Source of the DNA: Burkholderiales bacterium
Lineage (GTDB): Bacteria > Pseudomonadota > Gammaproteobacteria > Burkholderiales > Burkholderiaceae_C
DNA length: 64,000 bases
Reading direction: 5' to 3'
Assembly: GCA_016000265.1 (NCBI GenBank)
Contig: JAECRL010000001.1
Location: 496,001 to 560,000 of the forward strand
Shown here piece by piece: positions 19,805 through 29,782 of the stretch (positions within the stretch are counted from its first letter, which is position 1; each line of letters opens with the position of its first letter). Under the pieces are notes generated by a model. The model saw only the letters and a list, made by a program, of their open reading frames with translations. It was not told the origin of the DNA and made no database searches. Made by a program: the position numbers and the translations under genes.

Positions 19805-22800
19805 ATGGACAGCCTGCACACCGACGCCGCCCCGACCGCAGACGACCTCAGCGCCCTGGCCTGGGTGCAGGAAGAGCTGCGCAAGTCACTGGAAGCGGCG
19901 CACAAGGCGCTCAACCGCGCGCTCAAGGATCAGCTCGCCGCCGAGCAATCGGATGTCGACGCGCTCGACCCGGCCGTCTTGCGCACCGCGCGCCAGCAGA
20001 TCCACCAGGGGGTGGGGGCGCTGGAGCTGGCGGGCTTGCCCGCCGGGGCCGCTTTGCTGCGCACCAGCGAAGCCCTGGTGCAGAAGTTCGTCAACCGCCC
20101 GACGTCTTTGAGCACCGACGCCGTGCGCGACATCGAGCGCGCCTCCTTCGCCTTGCTGGACTACATGGCTCGCCGAGTGGCGGGCAAGAACGTCTCGGCC
20201 GTGGAGCTGTTCCCGCAGTACGAGGCCCTGGTCACGCGCGTGGGCGGGGGGCTGCCGCGCCCGTCCGATCTGTGGTCGCAGGACTGGCCCGCGCTGTCGC
20301 TGGAGTCGCGCCTGGCGCCGCCCGATGACATCGTGCCGCGCAAGCCGGATCTCGCCACCGTCGAGGCCTTTGAAGCGGGCTTGCTGGGCCTGATGCGCCA
20401 CCAGCGCCCCGACGACGCCCGCACCCTGGCTGGCGTGTGCACCGCGCTGGCTTGCGACGCCGAAACGCGCCGCGCCCATCGCGAATCCGCCACGTGGATG
20501 CTGGCCAGCGGCTTCCTGGAAGGCCTGGCCGATCGCCACATCGCGCTCGATGTTCACGCCAAGCGCGTGTTGTCGTCCCTGCTCAGCCAGCTGCGTGTGC
20601 TGGTCAAGGGCAACGGCGTGCCGTCCGACCGCCTGGCCAGCGAGCTGCTGTTCTTCTGCGCCCAGGCCTGCGAGACGCCCGCGGCCGACCAGTCGGTGCT
20701 GACCCGTGTGCGCCGCACCTTCGGCCTGGAGCGTCATCGCCCGGTCGACCTGGCGGCGTCCTCGCTGGGTCGCCACGACCCGTCCACCATCGCCCAGGCG
20801 CTCAAGCGCGTGGCCAGCGCCAAGGAGGGCTGGTCCGCCGTGGCCGCTGGTGAGGCCTTGCGCCTGGGGGGGCTCAACGAGCAGTTTTCGCTCGTGGGGG
20901 ATTCGCTGCGCCGGCTCTTCCCCGACGGGGAGGTGCTCGCCGAGGCCCTGTCCGAGTCCGTGCAACGCACGGTGCAGTCCGCGCAGGGGCCCGATGCCGG
21001 CCTGGCCATGGAGGTGGCCACCAGCGTCCTGTACGTGGAGGCCTGCCTGGAGGACGGCGAGTTTGACCAGCCCGAGCAGCGCGAGCGCGTGCAGCGCCTG
21101 GCCGACCGCATCCGCCAGGTCAGCCAGGGCCAGACCGCGCCCCCGCTGGAGGCCTGGATGGAGGACCTCTACCGCCGCGTCTCCGACCGCCAGACCATCG
21201 GCAGCGTGGTGCAGGAGTTGCGCTCGACCCTGTCGGAGTGCGAGAAGCACATCGACCAGTTCTTCCGCGACCCGCAGGAGCGCACGCCCCTGGTCAACGT
21301 GCCCTCGCAACTGCAGTCCATCCGCGGCGTGCTGGCCGTGCTCGGCCTGGACCTGGCCTCGCAGGCCAGCGTGCGCATGCGCGACGACGTCGAGCACCTG
21401 CTGCAGCCCGACTCGGACCTCGACGCCGCCGCCGCCGCGGGGGTGTTCGACCGCCTGGCCAGCAACCTGGGTGCGCTGGGCTTCCTCATCGACATGATGG
21501 GTGTGCAGCCCACGCTGGCGAAGTCGCTCTTCACCTTCGACGACGAAAGCGGCGTGCTCGCGCCGCTGATGGGCCGCGAAAAAAAAGTCCTGCTGACCCC
21601 GGATGACCCGGTCGAGGCCGCCGCACACCACGTGCAGCAGGTCGAGAAGCAGGAGGCTCAGGCGGCGGCCGAAGAGGTGGTGCTGTCGCTGGAGCAGGAC
21701 GACGTGGGCCTGGATGTGGTGTCAGAGCGGCTGCAAAAACTGGCCGAAACCCCCCACGTGCAGGATCAGGCCGAACTGGCCGGGCACCTGGCGGCCGCGC
21801 AGGCCGCCGTGGACCAGGCGCGGCAGGCCGGTGACGCCGACTCCGCTGCGGCCTCTGCCGCCGCCCGCGAGCAGGTCGTTCAGGTCCTGGCCGACCTGAC
21901 CCAGCCGGAGCCCGAACCGCTGCCCGAGGCCCCGGCCTTCCCGCCGCAGGCCCCGCTGGCGCCCACCCCCGTCGTCGAGGTCGAGGCCACCGGCCTGGAA
22001 GAAGACGACGAGATGCGCGACATCTTCCTGGAGGAAGCCCGCGAAGTCATCGAGCAGGCCCGCGAGGCCGTCGCGACCTTGCGGTCCGACCCCGCTGACC
22101 TGCAGTCGCTCACGGCCGTGCGTCGCGCCTTCCACACGCTCAAGGGCAGCTCCCGCATGGTCGGCCTGCGCGAGTACGGCGAAGCCGCCTGGGCCTGCGA
22201 GCAGCTCTACAACACCTGGCTGGCCGCGCAGCAGCCCGCCAGCGCCGACCTCCTGGGCCTGAGCTCGGAGGTCCTGGACCACCTGGCCGAATGGACCGAC
22301 GCCATCGCCAGTCGCGACGCCTCGGGCTGGTTCAGCGCCCCCGTGGTGGCCGCCGCCGACGCGCTGCGCCTGCAGGGCGAGCGCCGGCCCCTGTCCGCCC
22401 AGGCCGAGCCCGGCTCAGAACCGGTCGAGTTGATCGACGTGGTCGAAGTCGTCGAATCGTCGACGCCCCTGGACGAGCACGCCGCGCCCCCCGTTGTCGA
22501 AGACGAGCCCCTCAGCCTGGAGTTGCCCGAGCTGACGGAGTTCACCGAGTCGGGTGATGCCGCCAGCCCGTCGCCCGTCGAGTTCGCGTCCCTGGACGAG
22601 CCCGAGCTGGCCCTTGACCTCTCCGGCCTGGAGACCATCGAGACGGTCGACGCCGTCACCCTCGATGCCCCTGCGGCCCTCGATGACGCCGACCCGACCC
22701 AGGCCGCCTTGCTCGACGAGGCCCCGGTGATGCTGGACCTCTCGTTTGACGAGCCGGTTGGTTCGCAGGTCGATCCGCAAGGGGAGGCCCCGGTCGACGC

Positions 22801-25800
22801 GGCGCCCGCCGATCGGGTCGAGGAGCCCGAGGCCCTGGACGAGCAGGTCAAGGTCATCGGCCACCTGCGCATCGGCATCCCGCTGTTCAACATCTACCTC
22901 AACGAGGCCGACGAACAATCGCGCCGCTTGTGCACGGCGCTCAGCGAGTGGTCCTTCGAAGGCCCGGTGCGCCCCGTCAGCGACGAGGCCGTGGCCCTGG
23001 CGCACTCGCTGGCGGGCAACTCCGCCACCGTGGGCTACAGCGAGTTGTCCCAACTGGCCCGCCTGCTGGAGCACGCCTTGTCGCGCGCCCAGACCCTGGG
23101 CCAGGCCGACGCCGACGAGGCCGCCTTGTTCAACGAGGCCGCCGACGAGATCCGCCAGTTGCTGCACCAGTTCGCGGCGGGTTTCTTGCGCGCACCGTCG
23201 GCCGAGCTGATGGCCCGCCTGGACGCGTACGACCACGCTGCCTCCCGCCTGATCGAGGCCCGCAGCCTGCAGCCTGCGCTGGACGACGCCCCAGGCACCC
23301 AGCCCGGCGAGCTGGATGGCCCCATGTCTGAAACGCTGGACGTGGTGACGGGCGCCGAGCGGCCCCACCTGCGCCTGGTGCACTCCGATGTCCCCCTGTC
23401 TGCGCAGCCCCTGGGTCCCACGCCCCTGTCCGAGCTCAGCCTGAGCTGGGACGACGACGATGGCATCGACCAGGTCGACCAGGTGGACGCCGACCTCTTC
23501 CCCATCTTCGAAGAAGAAGCCCAGGAGCTGCTGCCGCAACTGGCCAACGAGGTGCGTCAGTGGCTGTCTCAGCCCGAGGACACCTCGGCGGCGGCGGCCT
23601 GCATGCGCACCCTGCACACCTTCAAGGGTGGCGCCCGCCTGGCGGGTGCCATGCGACTGGGTGAGTTGGCGCACCGCCTGGAGTCGGCCATCGAGCACCT
23701 GCTGGCCGATGGCGTGACCGCCCGCGCGGCGCTGGAGCCCCTGGAAGGCCGGGTCGACCGCCTGGTGGAGGAATTCGAGGCCTTGCGCCAACGCGACGCC
23801 AGCCAACAAGCGGCCCCGTCCCTGGGCGACCCGCAAGGCGAGGCGGCCCCGCCGACCTGGTCCGCGTCGCCCTTGTCGTCCGCGCAGCCCCTGGCCACGG
23901 CGGACGACTCGCCTGCGCCCGCCGCGGCCGACCTGGGCGTGGAGGCCCATGCCGACGCCCATGTTGACGTCGACCTCGACCTCGACCTGACCGCCCAGAC
24001 CGACCCGTCCCCCGCGGCGGCCGAGCCGCTGCCCGCCATCCAGTGGTCCAGCCTGCCGGGCCAGCAGCTCGCGGGCATGCGCCCGGTGGCCCGTGAAGCC
24101 GTGCAAGGCCCCTCTCAGGCCGCGGTGCGCGTGCGCCCGCAACTGCTCGACCGGCTCGTCAACCACGCCGGTGAGGTCGCCATCACCCGCACCCGCCTGC
24201 AAGGGCAGGTGGGCCACATCCGCGGCTCCCTGACCGACCTGACGGAAAACCTCGACCGCCTGCGCCAGCAACTGCGCGACATCGAGCTGCAGGCCGAGAC
24301 CCAGGTGGCCACCCGCATGGAGCAGGCCCGCGCCGCATCCCAGCAGTTCGACCCGCTGGAGTTCGATCGCTACACGCGTTTTCAGGAACTCACCCGCATG
24401 ATGGCCGAGTCGGTCAACGACGTGGCCACGGTGCAGCGCACCCTGCAGCGCAGCCTGGAGACCACCGAAGACCAGCTGGCCGCCCAGGCCCGCCTCACGC
24501 GCGACCTGCAAGACGACCTCCTGCGCACCCGCATGGTGGAGTTCGAGGGTTTGTCTGACCGCCTCTACCGCGTCGTGCGCCAGGCCGCCAAGGAAACGGC
24601 CAAGCAGGTGCGCCTGGACATCGTCGGGGGCAGCACCGAAGTCGACCGGGGTGTGCTGGAGCGCATGACCGGTGCCTTCGAGCACCTGCTGCGCAACTGC
24701 GTGACCCACGGCATCGAGGCGCCCGACGTGCGCACCGCCTGCGGCAAAGACGCCGCGGGCGCCATCACCGTCACGCTGGCTCAGGAAGGCAACGAAGTCA
24801 GCATCGCGTTCAGCGACGACGGCGCCGGCCTGCAGCTCGATCGCATCCGCGAGCGCGCCGTCTCCCTGGGCCTGATCCAGCCCGATGCAGCCCTGTCTGA
24901 GGCCGAGCTATCTCAGCTCATCTTCACGCCTGGATTTTCCACGGCCGAGCAGGTCACCGAGCTGGCCGGTCGAGGCGTGGGCATGGACGTCGTGCGCGCC
25001 GAGGTCAACGCCATGGGCGGTCGCATCGAAACGCAGACCCAGCCGGGGCAGGGCACCCGCTTCACCCTCATCCTGCCGCTGACCACCGCGGTCACGCGCG
25101 TGGTCATGCTGCGCTGCGGTCAGGTCAACGTGGCCGTGCCCACCCACCTCATCGAGCTGGTGCGCCGCGCCCGCCCGCAAGAAGTCGAGCAGGCCTACCG
25201 CGACGGCAGCCTGCCGTTCGGTGACCAGTCCCTGCCGTTCTTCTGGCTGGGGGCGCTGCTGGACTTCAGCCCCATGGGCCTGGAGGGCGGGCGCAGCTTG
25301 CCGGTGGTGATCGTGCGCTCGGCTCAGCAGCGCATCGCGGTGCACGTTGACGAGGTGCTGGGCAACCAGGAAGTGGTCGTCAAGAACCTGGGCAGCCAGC
25401 TCGCGCGCCTGCCCGGCCTGGCCGGCATGACCTTGCTGGCCTCGGGCGCCGTCTCGCTCATCTACAACCCGGTGGCGCTGGCCACCGTGTACGGCGAGCG
25501 CGCCCACACCCAGACCTCACAGGCCCTGCAGGCCGCGGGCGAGGCCCTGTCGGGCTGGCTGCAGCCCAACGCCCGACCGCAGCCACTCAGCGAGGCCGCC
25601 GCCAGCGAGCGCGAGGCGCCCCTGGTGCTGGTGGTCGACGATTCGCTCACCGTGCGCCGCGTCACCCAGCGCCTGCTGGTGCGCGAAGGCTACCGCGTGA
25701 TCCTGGCAAAAGACGGCCTGGACGCCCTCGAATCGCTCGCGAAGGAGCGACCGACGGTGGTACTGTCCGACATCGAGATGCCGCGCATGGATGGCTTTGA

Positions 25801-26014
25801 CTTGGTCCGCAACATCCGCGCCGACCGCAAGCTGGCTGACCTGCCCGTCATCATGATCACGTCACGCATCGCACAAAAGCACCGCGACTACGCGGCCGAA
25901 CTGGGTGTGAACCACTACCTGGGCAAGCCGTACCGCGAAGATGAGTTGCTGGCCCTCGTGGCCCGCTACACCGCCACGGCGGCGGAGTCGGTGTCGGGCG
26001 CGCTGGTGTCGTGA
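19805..26014 (+). CDS. chpA: Multi-HPt hybrid histidine kinase ChpA/PilL
   Basis: A 2069-residue CheA-like kinase for pilus chemotaxis. Residues 1 to about 600 are helical and hold degenerate HPt-like segments. Three clearer HPt motifs follow: H777 in FHTLKGSSRMVG, H1067 in AHSLAGNSATVG and H1271 in LHTFKGGARLAG. Acidic/Ala/Pro linkers separate them. Then come a dimerisation region, HATPase (HLLRNCVTHGIEAP; GRGVGMDVVRAEVNAMG), a CheW-like domain and a C-terminal receiver (about 1940-2062, D1989 in VLSDIEMPRMDG). It should phosphorylate PilG and PilH. It is shorter than Pseudomonas ChpA (about 2470 residues, more HPt-type domains). Confidence 0.95.
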   Translation: MDSLHTDAAPTADDLSALAWVQEELRKSLEAAHKALNRALKDQLAAEQSDVDALDPAVLRTARQQIHQGVGALELAGLPAGAALLRTSEALVQKFVNRPTSLSTDAVRDIERASFALLDYMARRVAGKNVSAVELFPQYEALVTRVGGGLPRPSDLWSQDWPALSLESRLAPPDDIVPRKPDLATVEAFEAGLLGLMRHQRPDDARTLAGVCTALACDAETRRAHRESATWMLASGFLEGLADRHIALDVHAKRVLSSLLSQLRVLVKGNGVPSDRLASELLFFCAQACETPAADQSVLTRVRRTFGLERHRPVDLAASSLGRHDPSTIAQALKRVASAKEGWSAVAAGEALRLGGLNEQFSLVGDSLRRLFPDGEVLAEALSESVQRTVQSAQGPDAGLAMEVATSVLYVEACLEDGEFDQPEQRERVQRLADRIRQVSQGQTAPPLEAWMEDLYRRVSDRQTIGSVVQELRSTLSECEKHIDQFFRDPQERTPLVNVPSQLQSIRGVLAVLGLDLASQASVRMRDDVEHLLQPDSDLDAAAAAGVFDRLASNLGALGFLIDMMGVQPTLAKSLFTFDDESGVLAPLMGREKKVLLTPDDPVEAAAHHVQQVEKQEAQAAAEEVVLSLEQDDVGLDVVSERLQKLAETPHVQDQAELAGHLAAAQAAVDQARQAGDADSAAASAAAREQVVQVLADLTQPEPEPLPEAPAFPPQAPLAPTPVVEVEATGLEEDDEMRDIFLEEAREVIEQAREAVATLRSDPADLQSLTAVRRAFHTLKGSSRMVGLREYGEAAWACEQLYNTWLAAQQPASADLLGLSSEVLDHLAEWTDAIASRDASGWFSAPVVAAADALRLQGERRPLSAQAEPGSEPVELIDVVEVVESSTPLDEHAAPPVVEDEPLSLELPELTEFTESGDAASPSPVEFASLDEPELALDLSGLETIETVDAVTLDAPAALDDADPTQAALLDEAPVMLDLSFDEPVGSQVDPQGEAPVDAAPADRVEEPEALDEQVKVIGHLRIGIPLFNIYLNEADEQSRRLCTALSEWSFEGPVRPVSDEAVALAHSLAGNSATVGYSELSQLARLLEHALSRAQTLGQADADEAALFNEAADEIRQLLHQFAAGFLRAPSAELMARLDAYDHAASRLIEARSLQPALDDAPGTQPGELDGPMSETLDVVTGAERPHLRLVHSDVPLSAQPLGPTPLSELSLSWDDDDGIDQVDQVDADLFPIFEEEAQELLPQLANEVRQWLSQPEDTSAAAACMRTLHTFKGGARLAGAMRLGELAHRLESAIEHLLADGVTARAALEPLEGRVDRLVEEFEALRQRDASQQAAPSLGDPQGEAAPPTWSASPLSSAQPLATADDSPAPAAADLGVEAHADAHVDVDLDLDLTAQTDPSPAAAEPLPAIQWSSLPGQQLAGMRPVAREAVQGPSQAAVRVRPQLLDRLVNHAGEVAITRTRLQGQVGHIRGSLTDLTENLDRLRQQLRDIELQAETQVATRMEQARAASQQFDPLEFDRYTRFQELTRMMAESVNDVATVQRTLQRSLETTEDQLAAQARLTRDLQDDLLRTRMVEFEGLSDRLYRVVRQAAKETAKQVRLDIVGGSTEVDRGVLERMTGAFEHLLRNCVTHGIEAPDVRTACGKDAAGAITVTLAQEGNEVSIAFSDDGAGLQLDRIRERAVSLGLIQPDAALSEAELSQLIFTPGFSTAEQVTELAGRGVGMDVVRAEVNAMGGRIETQTQPGQGTRFTLILPLTTAVTRVVMLRCGQVNVAVPTHLIELVRRARPQEVEQAYRDGSLPFGDQSLPFFWLGALLDFSPMGLEGGRSLPVVIVRSAQQRIAVHVDEVLGNQEVVVKNLGSQLARLPGLAGMTLLASGAVSLIYNPVALATVYGERAHTQTSQALQAAGEALSGWLQPNARPQPLSEAAASEREAPLVLVVDDSLTVRRVTQRLLVREGYRVILAKDGLDALESLAKERPTVVLSDIEMPRMDGFDLVRNIRADRKLADLPVIMITSRIAQKHRDYAAELGVNHYLGKPYREDELLALVARYTATAAESVSGALVS

Positions 26015-26089
26015 TTGCTCCTTCGCTCAAGGGCCATTTTGTTGTACCCGCTGTCGCCTGCCGTCGCTGAGCCCGCCGTCACCCCGGTG

Positions 26090-27133
26090 ATGGATGACGC
26101 CATCTCTCACCTCGCTTCGCTGACCGCGCAGCGCGATCGCGAGGTGCTGGACGTCAACCTCGCCCAAGGGGTGCTGGACCTGCTGGCGGCCTCCAGCGTG
26201 GCCGTCTACCGCCTGATCGGGCGCGAGGACGAGGCCCGTCGCTGGCTGTGTTGCGGCCTGGCTCGCAAGGGCCAGATCACGGTCTCCGATCCGCCCTGGG
26301 TCGACCTGCACACGCTGCCCGCCGAGCTCGACCACCCCTTGCGCGTTCGCGCGTTGCACACGCGCATGCCGGAGCTGGGTGGGCCCCAGGAGGGCTTGTC
26401 GGCCCACGCCATCGTGCTGCCGCTGCCGGTGGAAGTGGGCCTGCCCGGGGTGCTGGAGGTCCGCTCGTGCGAGCCCCTGTCGACCGGCGCGCTGCGCACC
26501 ATCCAGACGCTGCTGAAGGTGTTCGGCAACTTCCAGAACCTGCTCGAGTCCAGCCAACGCGACGCGCTCACGGCCTTGCTCAACCGCCAGACCTTCGATT
26601 CGACCTTCCTGAAGGCCTCGATGCCGCTGGCCGATGCCCCATCCGAAACCGGTGACGGCGAGCGCCGCAGCACACCCACGTCCGGCTACTGGCTGGGCAT
26701 CGTCGACATCGACCATTTCAAGCGCGTCAACGACGGCTTCGGCCACCTCATCGGCGACGAGGTGCTGGTGCTTGTGGCGCGCATCATGCGCCAGACCTTT
26801 CGGCACTACGACCGCCTCTACCGCTTCGGCGGCGAGGAGTTCGTGATCCTGCTGCGCGGCGGCACCGAGCAAGACGCCCTGGGCGCCTTCGAGCGCTTTC
26901 GCCGCAACGTCGAGGGCTACCCCTTTCCTCAAGTGGAGCACCTCACCGTCAGCGTGGGCTTCACCGAGGTGCAGCACCAGGACACGCCCAACGTGGCGTT
27001 TGCCCGGGCGGATCAGGCGGTCTACCGTGCCAAGCACCAGGGGCGCAACCAGGTGCTGTCGCACGAATCGCTGGTGCGGCAAGGCGTCGCCGAGCACGCA
27101 GACAACCACGCGGGCGACGTCGAGCTGTTCTGA
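26090..27133 (+). CDS. Diguanylate cyclase (GGDEF) with N-terminal GAF-like domain
   Basis: A 347-residue soluble protein that should make c-di-GMP. The C-terminal GGDEF domain (about 165-330) has the signature YRFGGEEFVILL and, five residues before it, an RxxD inhibitory site (RHYD), so product feedback is likely. DIDHFKRVNDGFGH is the usual metal/substrate region. The first 150 residues look like a divergent GAF-type sensor. It follows chpA on the same strand. The start is uncertain: ATG at 26090 is used, but TTG codons at 26015 and 26042 are in frame. Position suggests a link between pilus chemotaxis and c-di-GMP. Confidence 0.85.
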   Translation: MDDAISHLASLTAQRDREVLDVNLAQGVLDLLAASSVAVYRLIGREDEARRWLCCGLARKGQITVSDPPWVDLHTLPAELDHPLRVRALHTRMPELGGPQEGLSAHAIVLPLPVEVGLPGVLEVRSCEPLSTGALRTIQTLLKVFGNFQNLLESSQRDALTALLNRQTFDSTFLKASMPLADAPSETGDGERRSTPTSGYWLGIVDIDHFKRVNDGFGHLIGDEVLVLVARIMRQTFRHYDRLYRFGGEEFVILLRGGTEQDALGAFERFRRNVEGYPFPQVEHLTVSVGFTEVQHQDTPNVAFARADQAVYRAKHQGRNQVLSHESLVRQGVAEHADNHAGDVELF

Positions 27134-27151
27134 GCCGCACGCCGCGGCCGC

Positions 27152-28672
27152 TCAGCCTTTGGCCGCTGCCTTGCCTTCCTTGCCTTCTTTCACCACCGCA
27201 TAACGCGCCAGCGTGTCGGCGCGGGCCACGTCGTGCTGCACGATGGGCTGCGGGTAGTCGCGGCCGATGACCACGTCGTCGGCCGCTGCGAGGTCCGCCG
27301 GGCGAGCCAGCCAGGGCGCGTGCAGCGCGGCATCCGGCAGGCGTGCGAGCTCGGGCACGTAGCGGCGGATGAACTTGCCCGCCGGGTCGAACTTCTCGCT
27401 CTGGCTGATCGGGTTGAAGATGCGGAAATAGGGCTGGGCGTCGCAGCCGCTGGAGGCCGCCCATTGCCAGCCACCGTTGTTGGCCGCCAGGTCGAAGTCC
27501 AGCAGCTTTTCGGCGAAGTAGGCCTCCCCGCGGCGCCAGTCGATCCCCAGGTCCTTGATGAGGAAGCTGGCCGTGACCATGCGCAGCCGGTTGTGCATGT
27601 AGCCCGTCTGGTTGAGCTGGCGCTGGGCCGCATCCACCAGCGGGTAGCCTGTGCGGCCCTCGCACCACGCGGCGAACAGCGCGTCTGACTTCGCGCCCGT
27701 CACCCACTTGATGCGGTCGTACTCCCGCTTGTAGGCGTGGCCCACCACGTGCGGGTGGTGAAAGAGGATCTGGTGATAGAAGTCGCGCCAGACCAGCTCC
27801 GACAACCACACCCGCGCGCCCTCCGAGCCCCGCTGGACGCGATCCCAGGCCAGCGCCGCCAGCTCGCGGATGGACACCGTGCCGAAGCGCAGGTGGGTGG
27901 AGAGGTAGCTGGGGCCCTTGACGGCGGGGAAGTCGCGCGCTTCGTCGTATTGGTCGATGCGGCCCAGGAAGTCGTCGAGCAGCGCGCGCGCGCCGCTCAT
28001 GCCCGGCTGCACCCGCAGGTCCCCGACCGACTCGAAGCCGATGTCGGGCAGGGTGGGCACGTGCGCCAGGTCCGACGGGCAGACCGAGGCGGGGAGGGGG
28101 GCGAGGTGCGCGGCGTACTTCTCGACCGGATAGGGCTGGAGGTAGAAGGGCTCCAGCTTCTTGAGCCAGGCGTTTTTGTAGGGCGTGAAGACGCCATACG
28201 GCGTGTCGTTGCCCGTCAGCACCTCGTTGCGCTCGAAGACGACGTGGTCCTTGAGGGTGTAGAGCGCCGCGCCGATGTCACTCAGGCGGCCACGCACCTG
28301 GGCGTCGCGGGCGAGGGCATCGGGCTCGTCGTCGTGGTTCGCGTAGACGGCTTGCACACCCAATTCGGCGGCCAGCTTCGGGATCTCCAGTCGGCTGCTG
28401 CCATGTCGCACGATCAGGCCGCCCAGCGCAGGCGAGGGGGCGCCGCTGCGCTGTGCCAGCGCGCGCAGGGCTTCGTCGAGCTCGACCAGGCTCTCGCGGA
28501 TGAACGCCACGCGGCGGTCCTGGCGGGGCAGGGCGTCGAGGATGTCGGTGTCGAAGACGAAAGCGCACCACACCCGTTTGGCGCTTTTCAGCGCGTGGAA
28601 GAGGGCGGCGTGGTCGTCGCAGCGCAGATCGCGGCGCAACCAGACCAGGGCGGAGGTGTGGACATCGTGCAT
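27152..28672 (-). CDS. phrB: Deoxyribodipyrimidine photolyase
   Basis: A 506-residue DNA photolyase of the cryptochrome/photolyase family that uses light to split cyclobutane pyrimidine dimers. The N-terminal antenna domain begins LVWLRRDLRCDDHAAL. The FAD domain shows TGYPLVDAAQRQLNQTGYMH, NRLRMVTASFLIKDL and FDLAANNGGWQWAAS. The length is slightly above the usual 470-480, mostly from an Ala/Lys-rich C-terminal tail. The start at 28672 was chosen because the family N-terminus follows within eight residues; an in-frame GTG at 28708 is possible. It is transcribed away from yqgE. Confidence 0.93.
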   Translation of the reverse strand: MHDVHTSALVWLRRDLRCDDHAALFHALKSAKRVWCAFVFDTDILDALPRQDRRVAFIRESLVELDEALRALAQRSGAPSPALGGLIVRHGSSRLEIPKLAAELGVQAVYANHDDEPDALARDAQVRGRLSDIGAALYTLKDHVVFERNEVLTGNDTPYGVFTPYKNAWLKKLEPFYLQPYPVEKYAAHLAPLPASVCPSDLAHVPTLPDIGFESVGDLRVQPGMSGARALLDDFLGRIDQYDEARDFPAVKGPSYLSTHLRFGTVSIRELAALAWDRVQRGSEGARVWLSELVWRDFYHQILFHHPHVVGHAYKREYDRIKWVTGAKSDALFAAWCEGRTGYPLVDAAQRQLNQTGYMHNRLRMVTASFLIKDLGIDWRRGEAYFAEKLLDFDLAANNGGWQWAASSGCDAQPYFRIFNPISQSEKFDPAGKFIRRYVPELARLPDAALHAPWLARPADLAAADDVVIGRDYPQPIVQHDVARADTLARYAVVKEGKEGKAAAKG

Positions 28673-28742
28673 GGTGGGGTTCTTCGTCACGGGATGACAG
28701 TCGGTCACAGCGGGGGAGGGGCGCCTGCCCTAAAATCATGGC

Positions 28743-29336
28743 ATGTCCGCAGGCCCGTCCACCCCCCCCTCCATCGACCTGACCGATCAGTTTCTCATCG
28801 CCATGCCCAACATGCGCGACGACAACTTCGCCGGCACCGTCGTCTACCTGTGCGAGCACAACGACAACGGGGCCCTCGGGCTGGTCATCAACCGACCGAC
28901 CGACATCAACCTCAAAGGCCTGTTCGAGAAGGTCGACCTGTCGCTGGACCGGCCCGACCTGGCGGGCGCGCCGGTCTACTTCGGCGGGCCGGTCCAGACC
29001 GAGCGGGGGTTCGTCCTGCACGAGAGCCTGGGCGACGACGGCGGACATTACAGCTCCTCGCTCAAGATCGCTGGCGGCCTGGAAATGACCACATCCCGCG
29101 ATGTGCTCGAGGCGCTCTCCAACGGCGCAGGGCCTCGGCGCATCTTCGTCACCCTGGGCTACGCCGGTTGGGGCGCGGGTCAGCTGGAAGACGAGATCTC
29201 TCGCAACGGCTGGTTGACCGTGCAAGCGCGAGCCGACGTCATCTTCGAGACCCCCGTTGAGCAGCGCTATGACAAGGCTTTGTCTCTGCTTGGCGTGGAC
29301 CGCGGCTTCCTCATGGGCGAGGCCGGGCACGCATGA
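28743..29336 (+). CDS. yqgE: UPF0301 family protein YqgE (AlgH)
   Basis: A 197-residue protein of the YqgE/AlgH family. Family hallmarks are LTDQFLIAMPNMRDDNFAGTVV at the N-terminus (residues 12 on), GALGLVINRP and VYFGGPVQ. The biochemical role is not established. It overlaps ruvX by 4 bases (ATGA), the same pairing as yqgE-yqgF in many proteobacteria. TAAAAT at 28731-28736 resembles a -10 box but lies only seven bases before the ATG, so it is not convincing as a promoter. Confidence 0.93.
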   Translation: MSAGPSTPPSIDLTDQFLIAMPNMRDDNFAGTVVYLCEHNDNGALGLVINRPTDINLKGLFEKVDLSLDRPDLAGAPVYFGGPVQTERGFVLHESLGDDGGHYSSSLKIAGGLEMTTSRDVLEALSNGAGPRRIFVTLGYAGWGAGQLEDEISRNGWLTVQARADVIFETPVEQRYDKALSLLGVDRGFLMGEAGHA

Positions 29337-29782
29337 GTCGCCTCCCCGACGCGGCGGCGGTGCTCACCTACCTGGCCTTCGACTACGGTCTCAAGCGGGT
29401 GGGCGTGGCCGTGGGCAACAGCTTCACGCGCCAGGCGCAGCCGGTGCAGACCATCGCCGCCGAGGGCGACGCCCGATTCGCGCGCATCGCGCAGCTCGTG
29501 GCCGAGTGGCGCCCGGACGCCCTGGTGGTGGGCGTGCCCTTCCACCCCGATGGTGCCGAGCACGAAAACACCGCCCGTGCGCGCAAATTCGGGCGCCAGC
29601 TCTCGGGGCGCCACCACCTGCCGGTGCACGAGGTCGACGAACGCTACTCCACCACCGAGGCCCACTCGCGTGGCGCCAGCGACCTGGACGCGGCCTCGGC
29701 TGCCATCCTGCTGCAACAATACTTCGATGCCATGGCGAGGCCCGAGACGGGCTCCGCCCACCCCCAAGAGAGGCCCGAGTGA
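29333..29782 (+). CDS. ruvX: Putative pre-16S rRNA nuclease / Holliday junction resolvase-like YqgF
   Basis: A 149-residue RNase H-fold protein of the YqgF/RuvX family. The first acidic motif is LAFDYGLKRVGVAVGN, the second LVVGVPFHPDGAEHE, and DERYSTTEAHSR follows, with a late acidic D-A-A-SAAILLQQYF helix. In E. coli it takes part in 16S rRNA 5' maturation; a resolvase role has also been proposed. It is coupled by 4-base overlaps to yqgE upstream (ATGA) and pyrR downstream (GTGA). Confidence 0.93.
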   Translation: MSRLPDAAAVLTYLAFDYGLKRVGVAVGNSFTRQAQPVQTIAAEGDARFARIAQLVAEWRPDALVVGVPFHPDGAEHENTARARKFGRQLSGRHHLPVHEVDERYSTTEAHSRGASDLDAASAAILLQQYFDAMARPETGSAHPQERPE

